Positions 11,162-24,690 of a stretch of 64,000 nt of DNA are shown in pieces; the first letter of the stretch is position 1, and each line of letters opens with the position of its first letter. A program made the translations under genes and the position numbers. Source of the stretch: Taenia hydatigena (lineage: Eukaryota; Platyhelminthes; Cestoda; Cyclophyllidea; Taeniidae). The notes below the pieces were generated by a model. That model saw nothing but the letters and a program-made list of their open reading frames with translations. It was not told the origin of the DNA and did no database searches. Location: NCBI GenBank assembly GCA_036345935.2, contig JADWOT020001431.1, forward strand, positions 1 through 64,000, in the 5' to 3' direction.

Positions 11162-11725
11162 ATGTGCATTCAGGCTCTTTATCAATGCAGTGCAATAACT
11201 CTGCCAAGCAGAGCATTAGAGGCAGGCAGCAGACACGCATCGTCATTACCGCAACGTTCATCTTTAGGGTGAGTGGTAAATTTCTCTGGCTAACTTTATC
11301 CTTCACAAAGTTTGCTGTGTCACGCTTACCTTTCATGTCTCTTTCATGCCTTTACATTTACCAAATAAGTAGCAGCAACAAGAGACATGTTGGGACATTA
11401 ATAACAACTTGCTCTTTTGTGTATTCTACTGCAAAAGTCCTGTAGCATAATATGCAGGACTAGGCTTGACTAGATCTGACTAGATTGCAATCAATAGGAA
11501 GAGAGCAGACTAATCACCTCATTGATTATGACATACTTGCTCAAAGCAAATAAGGGGGTGGACAGGGCTACCAGTTCTTCTAAGTTTGCCTTATACTAAG
11601 AAGCGCCTTTTGCGTTACCATCAAAGTCAGCCTAATAACACTCTAATTTGATTTGTCCAATCCGCGCAACACAACTCGATGCCATGTAAAATGAGGTCTT
11701 CTCCTCCTTCCTATCTTTTTTGCAG

Positions 11726-11842
11726 ACACTAAAGACTAAAATACTCAAACTGTAAGTAGACCTAGCGACGGCGCCAAAATGGAAGGAAAGCAACTCTTTT
11801 TCCCACATCCCCTTGCCTATGCTCCACTGCAACGCGCCTTCA
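11726..11842 (+). pseudogene. F1 copy 1, 117-base exon with a TAA and a GC donor
   Basis: Behind a clear polypyrimidine tract and TTTTTTGCAG, a phase-1 exon of exactly 117 bases reads DTKD, stop, NTQTVSRPSDGAKMEGKQLF and then FPHPLAYAPLQRAF. It aligns residue by residue with the open exon of copy 2 (24514-24630), sharing SDG, KM and the final Pro/Tyr pattern. The donor is TTCA|GCGAGT where copy 2 has GTCA|GTGAGT: a GC donor, either tolerated or disabling. Confidence 0.55.
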
Positions 11843-12003
11843 GCGAGTACCTTCTTTATCTCCTACTACGGCGTTCTACATTCTTCCAGGCATTGCGCCT
11901 TACACTTTGTTGCACTGTTTGTGCTCTATGCATACAATTCAACTGGAACAGAGGAGTTGGTACTCCCTGATTTTATTTCCTTGTCTTTATTCGTTTTGTT
12001 TAG

Positions 12004-12125
12004 TGGCACAAGAAACCTTCACCTCTCTGCCCCTAACGCTGCGCTCGCCTCCCTCTTCTTCGAAATTGGCCTACATTTGCCACAGCCTCCCAGTCCCACC
12101 TCGTTGTCTGCCAGCGCCCTACTAG
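12004..12125 (+). pseudogene. F1 copy 1, Ser/Pro-rich stalk-like exon
   Basis: After a T-rich tract and TTTAG the frame reads AQETFTSLPLTLRSPPSSSK, then a Pro/Cys-rich end and a TAG at 12123. It aligns in frame with the Ser/Thr/Pro-rich exon of copy 3 (about 25374-25494). This composition suits an extracellular stalk; no membrane helix was found after it. Confidence 0.4.
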
Positions 12126-12400
12126 TCTCACTCTACCCTATGACAGGAATCAACATTGCCAAGATTCATAACCTACATCACACTGGCATAGGCTGTACTG
12201 CATCAAACCCAATCGCGCTTATCCTAAGACCAAAACTTATTTTTGTATATCATGGCCTGCATCTCTATTAATTATCCATTCCAACCTTCTCTGTCGCTGT
12301 GGTTCGTTCCACACCACTTCGCTTTAATTTCGTCTCCTACTCCTACTCCACTTACCCCCTCGAGAGCGAAGGTGAGTGCGCTGATCCTATTTCCCTCTTC

Positions 12401-15400
12401 GTAATTTGTAGACTTGATCATCTGCCACCTCACCATCTCACTGCTATGCCGGGTCATGGACAGTGCGACGACTGCATGGCAGCACAATCCTATCTAAAAA
12501 AGCTGACAGGTCAGTTCTCTTCGGTCTGTAAAGTTGTTCATGATATCACTTTCGTTTTAAAATAAGTTCATTGTATGAAACACATTGTCAAGTATCTTCA
12601 CTAACGTTGTTGTCCATTAAATTTAGCAGGTAGTAAGATTTCTTATTTAGTACTGCTAGAAATCACCTACCATCGTCGTCATATCAAAGTTAGCTGTAGC
12701 CTCCAAAAAGTTTACCTTAAGCAGTTGAACCAAAGGGCACCTACTTAAACAGCTATAACGTAGTTTAGTTCTTGTTAGGTTACTCAAACTAGTGTGTATT
12801 ACCAACAAGTTGATGAGCATAAATATGATGTGGCACATTTTGATCTTGCTGACTCCCTTGTGAATGCCAGCAAAACAGCTACAATCAAATTCCATTCACA
12901 TAACAAATGATTTGAGCGCAATTTCCTCTCCAGATTGAACAATGCATTTGCAGGAGTTGTAAGACTGCTAAGCTCAACGCCATGCAAGCGATTTTTTACA
13001 ATCTTTATAGCTATTACTGTCTTTTGATAAAGTTGCAAAAAGCACTATGACATAATTTCTTCGATACAATTAGAAGCCCGGAGATTTGTTTCAAAATCGA
13101 GGCTTAAACCTCCTAGACAGTAATTTATCACAAGAACACAATCAATAAAAAGCTCTCACTTGAACCCCATCCCTCTTAATTCGCTGTAAAATATTAATAG
13201 CAGGAGCATCTGATTCTGCTGCAGAATCCGTCCTTAAAGGCAAGGCAGAAAACTGATTTTGATAAATGTAATGTTCTTATTAAAAGAGGGGTTGCGGTAA
13301 GAAAAATAATCCGAGGCAACATCAAGTCCCAGATTGAAGTCCAAACGTAATTGGAGCTGGTACTGCATGGGTGGCCTTGCATTTTATGAGTTGCTCTGGT
13401 GTGTCTACCACTAACATTTCGATTGCTTATTGAATGACAAATGATTATAGCGCTCTCTCTATTATATAAGTGGCAGGAAGCGATCAGTGTGAGAATTTGC
13501 AATGTAGTATGGCAAACTGATGTGTCCACACGACTTATGAGCTAGCGCCTCGCGGCTTATGCCATGGGCAAACAAGTCAACTCTCCAAATAATTATGCTC
13601 TACTTAGAACTAAGGCGGATCGATTTTAATCAAGTTTGCCATAAATTAACAAGTCCGTGAGTCTCATTGCTGTTTTTTCGCGATTTTACCTAATTAATTT
13701 GGAATTTAGATAGCCTTTTTAAGGTACATCAGCCCAGACATGCAGGAATTGTGCAGTGCACACGAGTCCCGCGACAGAATGGAGGTCATCGAATCACAAG
13801 GAAGATTCGTGTTTGAATGAAAACATAGGTTTGATAATTCTATCTTGTTTGTTTTCTGTATCTACCACGCTATAGATAGACTTAACGTAAGGGTAATTGT
13901 AGATGTTGCACCATTAAAATAAGGCATGCTTGGAAGAAAGAAATTCATCGGTTTGCCGTTTTTAAGGTTGTTGTGATCAATGAGCCCAGGCGGCTGGAAA
14001 TATTGAGTCCGCCGCATATGGTAAAATCTGTAAAGAGGAAAGCACCTGTAATCGCTTGCTAGAAGATTGAATGAATCGCCTGGTAATCTACCCGGCCAAC
14101 CACCGATCCGTGCGGATGCTTTAATGTGGGCTGGATGAAGTTTGTCTAACCAGCTTCATTTCATTAAGCTGCCGGCTGTGAGATTCCGCATTCAATGAAA
14201 TATGAGCCACGAGCCCACACCTGGCAGGAATATCAAATTTTTTTGTAATGGGTCTGTATGGCACTTCATTTGTAGCAGCATTTTTAAACAGGATATCATT
14301 TTGCACAAGGGTTAGTTTTCGATCCAATGCTGTGGAGAAAATACGTTTAAAACTTTGCCTCCTATCAGTCGAATTACCAATTGGAAGCCCATTTGCCCTT
14401 CTTAAGCGGCCTAAGTATTATATATATAGCAGCGGAAATGATGAATTCGAAGGTTATCTATCCAAATTGGATGAAGCTATACATTGTGGTAAATTTCCGA
14501 GTCATATTTATTTAAAAACCGTTTCGCATTGGAAAGCTTACTTATTTTTTCGATTCTTCAACATTGCTGCGTTCACCACTTATGAGGACAAATTTAAGAA
14601 AGTGCTCCCTTGTAAATAGTAACCGCGAGATGCATATGTCATCGTTTTGTGCATTGGCATAGCCTTGAGAAGTGATGCTGCTAGGCTCAAATTTAATCTC
14701 ACATAATGAAGGCTTAAGAGTTAGGAACGGAAAATGAATTTCATTAATCTAGATTTAAATTTTCGTGTGAAGAGATAGCAACTTTTGCGTTTAACAGGCA
14801 TTGCTAATAAAGGTGCATCGCAACTCAGCCTCTTTAGCGCTCACAGACTAGCCTCCAAACTACCAACAGTAGCTATATTTAAGGCCACTTAGTACAAACA
14901 ATGCAGCAATAGCAGCGGGACAGAAATTCGGTTTAGAAGGCGATTGGTTATAAAAGCTAGTAATGATAGGCCATAGTTGGTGGTATTTTTTCGCTGCACA
15001 CGTAAAGTAGTTCTCCCGTGGGTCAGCAAAGTACGTACATGCACCCTGAAATTCAGAGCAAAGCGTAGCGCTGATTATCTATGCGAATCTATGCAATGTT
15101 AAAAATTTGGCCTCTACTGGATTGGCGCAAGCTCTCCCACTGTACAGTCGATGCTGTGTGTCAGTTATGGACTCGAACGTCAAGTAGACAATTTCTATGC
15201 GAAAAGGCTAAGAATATTGTTGAATATATTTGAACTGATGTATTGCTATTAAGCCGCCATGTCTCACTACTCAATTTGTCATCTTATAGACTGCCTAAAT
15301 GCAGTGTTAAACACCGGCGTATTAATGTTGATGCTATCTACCTGACGATAGTCTGTCCATTACCGCTGACTGATAAGCTACCAAAAGCAGACCCAAATGA

Positions 15401-18400
15401 CACCTGCATCACCCTCTTTGAAGCCGCATTTAGTCATTAATGCCACCATGGGCCTTTGCGATTGCTCTAAGTTAAAAAAGGCAGGTATCAGACTACGCAT
15501 TGACTGTTGGGAGCTAAAAATGCAGTAAAAAGGAGGAGCGCTTTATCAGTACCTTAAACAAACAATTTATTAGGCCTCCTACATCGCTCGGGTTCAATGC
15601 TGATGTGTGGACGTGGCAGGAGCAGATAAATTACCAGTTACATGCAGTGCGCATTTTCTTTGCTATTTATTATGCCTACTAACGAAGTGACGCGTTTCAC
15701 GCAAATGGATGATTGATGGAAAATAGTTGGTTTTGTAGAAGATGTAATTAGTCATGTATGTGAGTCATCAATTTTTGGTTATTAACAGCGCTGATTTTTA
15801 ATTAAAGATGGCAAAGTAGGACAAAACAGGCACTGAGAAATGAACAAACACTAAAATAATGTTGCAGCATCAGCCAGCTAATATGCCCAAATTCAGTCGC
15901 TGATCACAAGAAGGCTTTATAAACTCGGCACTTAACGATAGCATCAGCTTTGACACTTTAATGCTTGTAGTTAATGCATAGAGAATGTTGTCATTAAATA
16001 TGATGAGATTCGAGATTGCCCACACTTGATTGGCGTCCTCCACCGTGTTAGTTTCTCAGTTTGAAATCAAAATTTTCAGGCCTTGGTTAATAACATGTTG
16101 CAACGAATTAAGAAGCAGACAAAAAATAATAAGTCTGCAGCATGATATGTGTGTGAATTTCATAACATCGTCAATGTTGAGCATAATAGGGCAATTCTTG
16201 CGCAATAAATATTTGTGAAATAATAAGTTGCATGCATACGTGCACACTCCAGTTTTGCTTACCTCACAAACAATTATACTTGCCCGCTGACGCGCTTTGC
16301 GCCATAATTAGCCTCAGTCGTTCTTCTCAAACTTTTGTTGAAAAGACGACCATTTCGTAAACAAATTCTTTGGACGAATTTACTGCTTTAGTGTTCCCTT
16401 GATTGTCTACATATAGGCGATGTTGGACGCCTGAGGTATGATATTCGAGCAACGCATTGTCATGTTGTGCTGCATCCATTTGGAAATAAGGCATAATTGA
16501 CTCTTACAAACAACGCATTTAGTCTCTGGAATAGTCGCCTATTTTGCTCGGTAAATACTTAGTTGGTGCTTTGCTTTTCCAGAGTCAAATTATTAATGCT
16601 CCAAGATCAGCCTGATCTTTAGCCTAAGCGGCATTCTAGGAGGTGTCAACACGGTGGAGCAGTGCTAAGGCGACCCCTCTCCTCTTCATCATCAGGCGCA
16701 CATGACACTGCTACATCTGATCCGCGAGAACCACACAATTTTGGAGATATTTCATCTGTCGGACTAATGCACAATTCTAGTGAGTGTCAACTCTGCTTCA
16801 ATTCATCATTGCTACTAAAAAGTTTTGGTAGAATTTCATACACGATGAAAAGTTTGGGAATACCTTTCGTTTTTTACCTCCTTGCCCTTCCTAAAGGTGT
16901 TTAAAAGGCTTAATTTCTTAGTTAGATTTGCTTTCCAGCTCTTAGGATTTTGCGACTACATGAAGTGAATAAACCATTTCCTCACGGGTCCTCACCTCAG
17001 GAGGAGGGCCAAGAAAGAAGCTTGGGATAAGCGGGGGATCATGGTTAGTTCTTGATATTGGAAATGAGACTACTTTGGGCCCTCATCTTTGCATAGTGGC
17101 AAATGAGCCGTCTTTTGGGTCCTGTCGGTAGCCTTAAGTCCTGCTACACACACAGCATATATTTTCCCAAGTGTCGTCTCCTTTGATTTTTAAGGTGGCA
17201 TCAGGACGTATCAGATCTTGCATAAGCATGCCAACGATGTTCATTTGAATAAAACAGCGTGCTTTTATTGCTATTTTACACCGCTTTGCTCTTGTATTCC
17301 ATTTAAGAATGGCAATGTGATTATATACATTAGGCGGTGTCATTATGCTCTTGGCAGCACTCTACTTAAAAGCAATGAAAATGCAATGCACTTAAATTAC
17401 TCTTCTTTTATTTATGTAGTATATATATATAAAGTGAGGCGATCAAACACTGTTTTTAGGTGTTTTGAGCATTTTATGTGCTCATTTCCAAACTTGGTGA
17501 GGAAGGAAAACCCTGATTAGTCTAACAGCACTACAATAAGTGAAATTCTCTTATTACTTATAGTTTACTTATATCCTTTAAAGAATGTGTAAGGCGGAAT
17601 CGTATGAGATACCCTGCAGTATGTGCTGACAGATGTTCATTGTGCATATCTTGATTGAGATATGGACTCACAGCATTCGAAGGACAGCTATTAGGTGCGC
17701 TCTGTGGACTAGTAGCTAGATACGGAGGTTCCTAGCAGAGGTGCCTCTCTGATGTGTCAAATCCGAGACTGGCCGCTCTTTGAAAGAATTCGACAAGTAA
17801 TATTGCACCTGGTGATGACCGTCCTGTTCACTGACGACTTGCGGTTCTTTCGCCTATGAAAGCTGTGTAGTGCGGTGTAGATTTGACACAAAATCCCGAT
17901 GTCAGCAGGTCTGTAAACTATCTTTGGTTTTTAACTTGCCAAGCCCTCTTCTTACTTCTCAAAGCTATTCCATGCATCCGGAAGTGACGGAATCCTTGTC
18001 TCAAGTTGGCGATTGGGACCCAGCGCTGCTTTTACGGTCTTCTATTTCCCACAATTTTTGTTGTTCACTTCCACTAGTCGTTTTCTTGAAGGTTGTGACC
18101 AGTGCTAGGATATAGCGTACTTGAGTCAATGGCATAAACGATTCTGATACAGCTTAGAAAAGGGAGCAATGAAGGCCTGCAGACAGCATTCTGAAGAGTA
18201 TAATCCATACTAATATATCACGGTTTCATGCCAAGCAAACACATCTGTCCAAGCATCTACCACTTGGATTCCTCAGTTTTACTTAAAAGGATATAAGTAT
18301 CCTAGTTCAGTGCATGCTGCTTAAACTTGGAGTATTAATTACTACTATGAATGCTTATAACTGCTTTCTACTCACTACTTACCACTAACACTCATTGCTT

Positions 18401-19499
18401 ATGAAGTTTCGGGATCTGTGCAAAGTTAAGACAGATTTATCGTAGACCAATTGTCAATGACAAAATGTCAAGAGCGGTTGCTGAATGGCAGTGGAAACGA
18501 TTAGCAAGGCTATGTGCTAGAAAATTCCAAGGACGAAATCGGCAATAGAAGATGTCAAACTGGCATCGTCGAGGCATCTAACATCCTTGTGCAGTAATAA
18601 GTACTGGGGACGTAGCAGAGAGCAAAGACGCTTCAGAGGTGACAATAAGTTAGACATTTGACACAATTGTTGCACATGCTTAAGGCAGCCATCGAAGGGT
18701 GGCAGTCTTCGAGAAGTGCGGCAATCAGGAAATGGCAGAAGGAAAAGATTTTACCAAGACGATAAAGTGAAAAGGGTCACTAAAGCATATCTTTGCTGTG
18801 CGCTCTCAGCTAAACAAAGATTGTGTAAGAATTGCGACACTGGTATGATCGTGACGGGATGTTTGTTAGAGCTGCCTAGTTTACTAGTTCCAGAACCCAA
18901 GTGTAGGCAAGTAGTGTAGCAATTGCAAATAAAGATTCGCAAGAGTTTGATGCTTTTATTTTAAATTAATTTGTAGTTTCAGCCCAAGCTGAATCAAAGA
19001 AAAAATATAGCAATTCCTTTTAGAATAAACAGTTACGGCTCACTCGGCAAGTGACTAACCTTTAGTTTTACTACAGGCAAACCACGTGTTGTTTCTTTTC
19101 TCCTTCTTTGCTGCAGGCAGCCTTTAAATTGGCAATCCTGTTAAGACCTTTGCTGAACTAAAATTGGCATCAACGGAAACTGTCATTCATGAATATAAAA
19201 TGCTTGTACCTCACCACTTACACCCACGGTACTTTTGGCAGTTAAATCAACGTTTGGTGGCGCAAATTCTTTTCTATTTTGGTAGATTCCAAATTGATCG
19301 GAATTGAAATCGGTATCGTGCCTCCTTCCGTAAATGTTCCTAGAAGTTCTCATTTTACCATTTTGCTATTTAGATGCGACCGAAGAGCAATGGTTGGATT
19401 TTAGCGAAGTAAGGAATAAAAGATTACAAGGTTCCGTTAGTTTTATCCACTAGAAATGAGCAGCCCATTCAGTTCTGCAGAAGACTAAGGCAGTTCATG
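12401..19499. other. long stretch with no supported gene
   Basis: No family copy, RNA gene or multi-exon structure could be supported. A 123-codon frame at 14248-14619 (+) begins with ATG but shows no motif and no splice context. A short Ser-rich open stretch at about 16665-16790 (+) ends at a plausible GTGAGT donor and could be an isolated exon. The remainder is AT-rich. Confidence 0.4.
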
Positions 19500-19860
19500 T
19501 CTTAAAACCGAACAAGAAGTGTTTGGCCTGTGGAAGGAGTTCTATTTTGACAAGAAAAGCTAGGAGAACAAAGCGATAGAGGTGAGCTATTTTTATCTAT
19601 TTTGATTAAGAGTCGCACAAAGTTGGGAATCAGAAGGCTGCTTTTTAAAATTCTTGTGGTATTTCTTGTTATAATATTTGACAATGCAGGTGCGACCAAA
19701 ATGCGAATTGTCCATATTGGCAAAGAAAACTGAGGGAGTACAGTGGTGAAGGAGGAAATGTGGAAAGGAAGAAAGGCATGTGCATCGATAGAAATGAAGT
19801 ATTCCGGGATTAAACATTGACGAAGTCGATGGGTGAGAATGCGGGGCAAAGAAAGGAAAG
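19500..19860 (-). pseudogene. family F3, copy 1: coding relic
   Basis: On the minus strand one frame reads SVFFANMDNSHFGRTCIVKY followed by YNKKYHKNF and ends with LCATLNQNR. The plus-strand copy at 43780-44060 gives, in the same frame, SVFFANVDNS, a stop, FDRTYNARFYNEEAAKSHF. Nucleotide similarity extends past the frame on both sides. Conserved residues and conservative changes indicate a common protein-coding ancestor. The family is not recognised. Confidence 0.4.
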
Positions 19861-22639
19861 TCGTTTAGACTAGGTCAGGAAATGCATTGATGGGCACTTA
19901 CCGCTTGATGGAATGGGAAATTTATAACATTTTTTCTCGAAGCAGTTTTACCCCTTTTTATCAGTTGTATTATGGAGATAGTTTGTTCTTTCTACACCTG
20001 CTTTGGATTTCCCTCCTTATCTACCATCCATTCTCGTTCTACTTTCAACCCAGTTCTGTCTCACCAACATTTTCGGTCTTTGACTAAAAATTCCTAGTAT
20101 ACCTAGTAGTGTCGCAAGCGAAAAGTGGTTATACTTAGACATGGTGACATTACTGGAAGCATTAGTGCCCAGTCTTTCCTTTCACTCTTTACTCACCAGC
20201 ACAAATAAGCAGCCATTAACGGCAACGTAGGCTTCTTTATGATGCCGCTTGCATGGAAGGTAAATTGAGCGACTTAGGTTCACAAATTTGTGCTAATTTA
20301 TGCAATCGTGCTATGGATTTAAAAAAAAATAAAGAAGAGAATCCGTTGGTAATTAAGAAATTATCGGAGGACCTTTAAAAGCTAACTTCTGTGGCACATT
20401 TTACATCTTGGTTGAAAAAATTGTTTAAGAGGATTTAGCAGAGAAGACATGCATGCATCTATTTACACGTTAGCAGCATCACAGCTTTGTCACTGGACTC
20501 AGATTAAACCTACGCAATCCTAACTAGCGCCCACCTATTTGTCGCCCTTATGAACTACTGCACTGCAATTAACTTGATAATATGATATGTCGGCCAGACA
20601 CCATTTGTTTTCCTCCAAGGCGACTTTTATCGTAAGTGTGTCCTAACGAATCGCCCTTTATAACTAGAATTTTCTCGTACTCAATGCATGCTGCTAAACA
20701 ATTTGCTGCCTAGTAGATCCATTTACAAGAAATTTCTACCCATATTTTGCTTCTCAAACCGAGTGTAAAAATTCAAGGCAATGGCAGCATCAAAGTAAAT
20801 AATCACATTTAAATTGGGTTGAACTGTCTCCTCTGGCCTAAATGCATCCTCGTAAAACCTGATCGATACTGATTTTTATGGCCTCGTAGGCGTAATCCTA
20901 CTTATTGTAAAATCTGCTATCTTTTCTGAGCACTGTGCTTTGGCGCAATCACAACCACAAATGTGTGAGCCAATTTTGTTCCATCCTGAGTTTGAACTAA
21001 TTCTAGTCCCTACCTCAATTCATACGACCTCGCATCATGTATTTATGCTACAACAGCTATTTTTAGAGCCGCCTGTCCTGATGCAAGCACAAGCGGTGCA
21101 AGTGAGGAGATGAGATGATTTGGCTGGAGCCCAAGAGCACAGAAAGTAGAGCATGGAAATCTAGGCTCGATGCAATTTAAGATGGGGGATTCGAAACATC
21201 AGCAGCCCAACCACACAAAGTACTGAAGTACGACTGACGCGGTAATTAGCTAGGCAGCATGGCGGTTACATAACCTTTAAGGAGCCTATAGTTCCCCATG
21301 ATTAATAACAATGAGTGTCTAACTAGAGCATTAAGTTGCCCGAATCGAGCCCAACTTTCTCTCGTAGCATCCTTCTTTTAACCTAGCCATGGCAAGTACC
21401 TATAAGGTCTCTTCAATGGCATCTTTCCTGAACCTTACCTGGGATTTAGAAGGAGCCACGGGATTAGTCTCCAAAGAAGTCTTTGTTTTCTTCGCAGCTA
21501 GAAATTGTTCAACCTTACCATGTTCCACACCCAACACCACAACTGAGTGATTTGATAAAGATTTCTCTTAAACCATGCTATTCTGTTTAGCTCTAATGTG
21601 GATAGCATCATGCAGGGCTTCGCCATCATTGCCTGTTTGGGTGAGGGGTAAGTAAGAAATGTCAGAGGTGAAGCAGTCGACAAAATCATTAATACGAGTT
21701 CATTCGCATAATTTGCAGTTGTTCAGCAACTCGGAAGTCCTTGAGCACTGCCTCCGTTGGTGCTATACTACAGAGCTATATTTTATATCGGCAAACTAAA
21801 GTGTATGCAAGGATTTTGCATTGACGCACTAGTCGCATTGAGTAGTCTTGCAGCAATCTGAACATAAATTGTTGGTGCTTGTTGTCCGTTACCCGAGGGC
21901 AATTTAATATCACAGTTAAGGTATTACTTGGAGTTCGCTAGTGTACACGGAGAGGCAGGAAAAGCCACCATTACCAAACATTCTTAACGCTCCTTGCAAA
22001 ATTTTGCAAGAACAGAACTTTAAGAGAGAACAAATTTGGACAGCGAAGTGCGATTATATCTACGGTTGCAATGTTGTGAATAAAGTCGCAAATACTTTGA
22101 AGTCAGTGCAGTGTTAAGAGCTATTTCTTTGCAGGCGATGCAGCGCTTTTTTAGGGTCGCCTGCTACTTTCTTCGACACCTCCATCCGACGCCCCTTTTA
22201 AAGTTGTCTCAATGCTTTTCCGCCTTCCGGCTTTTGGCAACGCAATATCGCATCGCATCACTTAGTCTAAATAAAAAAACAATAGCAAGCTCTTTAAAAA
22301 CCACTTTATATGTCATGCTTGGAAGTTAGCCATTCCAGATTGAGCAAACTTATTAAAATGGAAATGCGAGAGAACTGTCTTACTCACCAGATTACAAGCG
22401 CCATTAATAATGAATTAATTCCTGACAAAAAAGTAGTCAAGGTCCCTAGTTTTAAGCATTGTTTATTGTGCACCTTGAGCGAGTTGCATGCTATTCTTAC
22501 TACTCTGTGTATGTCTTAGCCCCAAAGGCGATGGTGTGAACAAATCCAATCGCAAAGGACATCCGTCATGAAATCCATTGCTAATTAATAAGCCTTGGCA
22601 TGACTAAAGAAGGACATCCGCCATCGATGAGCGCACCCA
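19861..22639. other. no supported gene
   Basis: Short frames only, without motif or splice context. No repeat relationship to the named families was noticed. Confidence 0.35.
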
Positions 22640-23006
22640 TAAAGACTTCCGCGTTATCAGCGCTCCCACCATCCAATTCTTCATCAGGGTCTCAGTTCCG
22701 CTTCGTTATCCACTGACCTTAAGTATGCTTCTCATCGACCACTTCCACCGCCTCCACTAATTCCATGGAGATCAAAGAGCAAAAAGAAGTGCAAATCGTA
22801 AAAATCATCGATAAGTCAAGCCACCAGCATGCGCACCTCCACCATTGCCACAGTTGGTAACCTGGCGTATAATACTTAACGAAGCAAGACTTTTGATAGC
22901 GCCCCTAATTTTGTCGCCCTCTAAAACTCTTGTTCCTTTTAAAAGTCGGTTCTTGATTGATTAGCTGCAAATCTTGGCTGTGAGTACAAGCAACGCCGTG
23001 CCTCAG

Positions 23007-23207
23007 CACTGTGCAAAGGCATTCGACTGTGGACTTTCCTCATTCTTTGCTTTGCTTCCCCTCTGTAGACATCTCGAATTCGCCCCATTTGTTTGTTATA
23101 GCCAAACAATCATGACGCCTCCTCCCCACCAGCGAGATACAATCACTGCCCCTGTACTCCCTGGTGCAAGGCAACAACTGGTCTTAGCATCTTTGCTCGC
23201 TCCATAG
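23007..23207 (+). pseudogene. F1 copy 2, module A
   Basis: Starts after GCCTCAG and reads HCAKAFDCGLSSFFALLPLC, then RHLEFAPFVC, open to a TAG. A GTGAGT donor at about 22980 would give a very short intron (about 26 bases) if the AG|CAC is a real acceptor, so read-through without splicing is equally possible: the frame is also open upstream through NAVPQ. Confidence 0.4.
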
Positions 23208-24089
23208 CAATTACAAGGTGTGATCGCTAGTGTCTCTAATGGATCATATCTCACACTGCCCTTGCTGTTCCCAAATCTCTGATAGGCGTTCTTGCAAAAG
23301 GAAATCATCAAGAGCAAAAAGACGAGGACCTCTATCAACAGGAGGGCAGCGTATGTAAGCAATATCACATTAGCCTTGGTGACTCTTCTCATTCTCTTCT
23401 GCCTCCATAGAATGCACAAAGATGCACAAAGCATGGCCAAGGCAAAATATTTCGAAGACGAGTTATGCCTGATCTCGCATAATGACCTAAAGGGGATGCT
23501 GTAAAAGCGCACACCAGAGGGCACTGAGGGCTACTGCGAGACACTTGCTGCTAATTGATTTACTCGTGTCAGATTCGAATCGGTTAATCACAGAACAAAC
23601 CGTCAGCCACACTGTTCTAAGTGTCGTATCTTCTAGAATTATTAATCCCGCTTCACCGCGCTGTTGTTCTTGCCACTCAGTTATTCGTTAGCACTTCCGC
23701 CGCGACCCTCTCCATCTCCTCGTCACTCAACATCAATCACTCCCCTGTCTTAGATACGTCGAATGGGCCAAAGTGGATGAGTATTATAGAAATTAGGGGT
23801 ATGTCATTGGTGTCAACATCCCCTCCTCTGCCTGTGCTATCTTCTCTCTCCTACCTGATATCATTTTCGCGCACCAATTCAATATTATCACAACTGAGAT
23901 CCGGTGTACACACATTGAAAGTGAACTGTGACTGGCTGATTCGAGCGTGCCATTTAAAACAGATTCAAATTTCTTCCATTAGGATAATTCCCTTACAGTG
24001 TAACCACATATCTAGGTGAGTGGACAGCTGGGTAAGTTTAGAACAATATGGCAGGAAGAAGGGAAGGAATAAAAAACGCTGCAGCACAG

Positions 24090-24221
24090 CACTGTGCGAA
24101 GTCATCCTACAGTGCCCATTTGCAATCCTCTTTTGTCCAACTATGTGTAAAATCCCTTCAATCCAGCGGCTCCTCATCTCTTCGCCTCTATCTTAACTGT
24201 TCCTCTGTCTCATTTAGCTGA
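24090..24221 (+). pseudogene. F1 copy 2, module B behind a 58-base intron
   Basis: GTAAGT at 24032 and CAG ending at 24089 define a 58-base candidate intron; copy 3 has the equivalent donor (GTGAGT) and a 56-base interval. The module reads HCAKSSYSAHLQSSFVQLCV and ends with LRLYLNCSSVSFS and a TGA. Splicing is supported by conservation of the donor; the interval itself is purine-rich, unusual for an intron end. Confidence 0.45.
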
Positions 24222-24513
24222 TTATTCATGTTGCCTAGCTCCAATCGAAGAAACGCATAGACCATCATTCCCTTTCGCAATGCAAAAAAATATTTATTTC
24301 AAGCATAGGATTAAGAATGCACATCAGAAATGCATCTTAGTTACCTCAATAGCAATCTTTAGTGGTAGGTTACCGATTTCTCATCTATTATGTGTGCTCT
24401 ATCCCCATAGGCGCCTTGTATGTTTCCATTGGAGTCAGCCTTAGTCTCCGACTGGTCAGCTTTACAGAAATCCATGCCATGTAAAATTGGGATCATCTCT
24501 TTCTTTCTCGCAG

Positions 24514-24630
24514 ATATTAGGGGTCAAGGGAGACACATAAGATGTGGGTCTGATGGCATCTTTAAAATGAGTGGAGAGGATTCCTCCTGTCTACACCTCT
24601 CTCCTCATGTCCCATATAAACGCGTCGTCA
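24514..24630 (+). CDS. F1 copy 2, open 117-base exon
   Basis: TTTCTTTCTCGCAG precedes the exon, which reads in phase 1 DIRGQGRHIRCGSDGIFKMS, then GEDSSCLHLSPHVPYKRVV, and leaves in phase 1 at GTCA|GTGAGT. Homologous exons with the same acceptor position exist at 11726 (+), 25756 (-) and 42875 (-). This is the only copy without a stop or frameshift. The sequence matches no domain I know. Phase-1 symmetry is typical of extracellular modules. Confidence 0.55.
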
Positions 24631-24690
24631 GTGAGTGCCTCCTTTGTCTCCTAATGCGTTCCATACACTCACCCATATTGCGTCCCGCAG

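Larger units (their letters stand above)
9680..12400 (+). pseudogene. family F1, copy 1: decayed multi-exon secreted protein gene
   Basis: The first copy of a family with at least four copies in the window. Its order is: a remnant of the signal-peptide exon (VASSQLVYFAYQG before GTAAAC, about 9700-9755, matching the better copy at 27552-27683), module A (9925-10152), a conserved linker region (about 10230-10730), module B (11039-11161), a 117-base phase-1 exon (11726-11842) and a Ser/Pro-rich exon (12004-12125). The sense strand is pyrimidine-rich. The 117-base exon has an in-frame TAA and a GC instead of GT donor, so this copy is probably not functional. No known domain was recognised; a surface or secreted role is inferred from the signal peptide of copy 3 and the stalk-like exon. 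Confidence 0.5.

Noticed and set aside
14248..14619. 123-codon ATG frame
   Set aside because: No recognisable domain or neighbouring exons; composition not clearly coding.
23096..23524. 142-codon minus frame with a hydrophobic stretch resembling a tetraspanin helix
   Set aside because: It is antisense to F1 copy 2, and copies 1 and 3 do not preserve this frame (stops and shifts), so it looks like a by-product.
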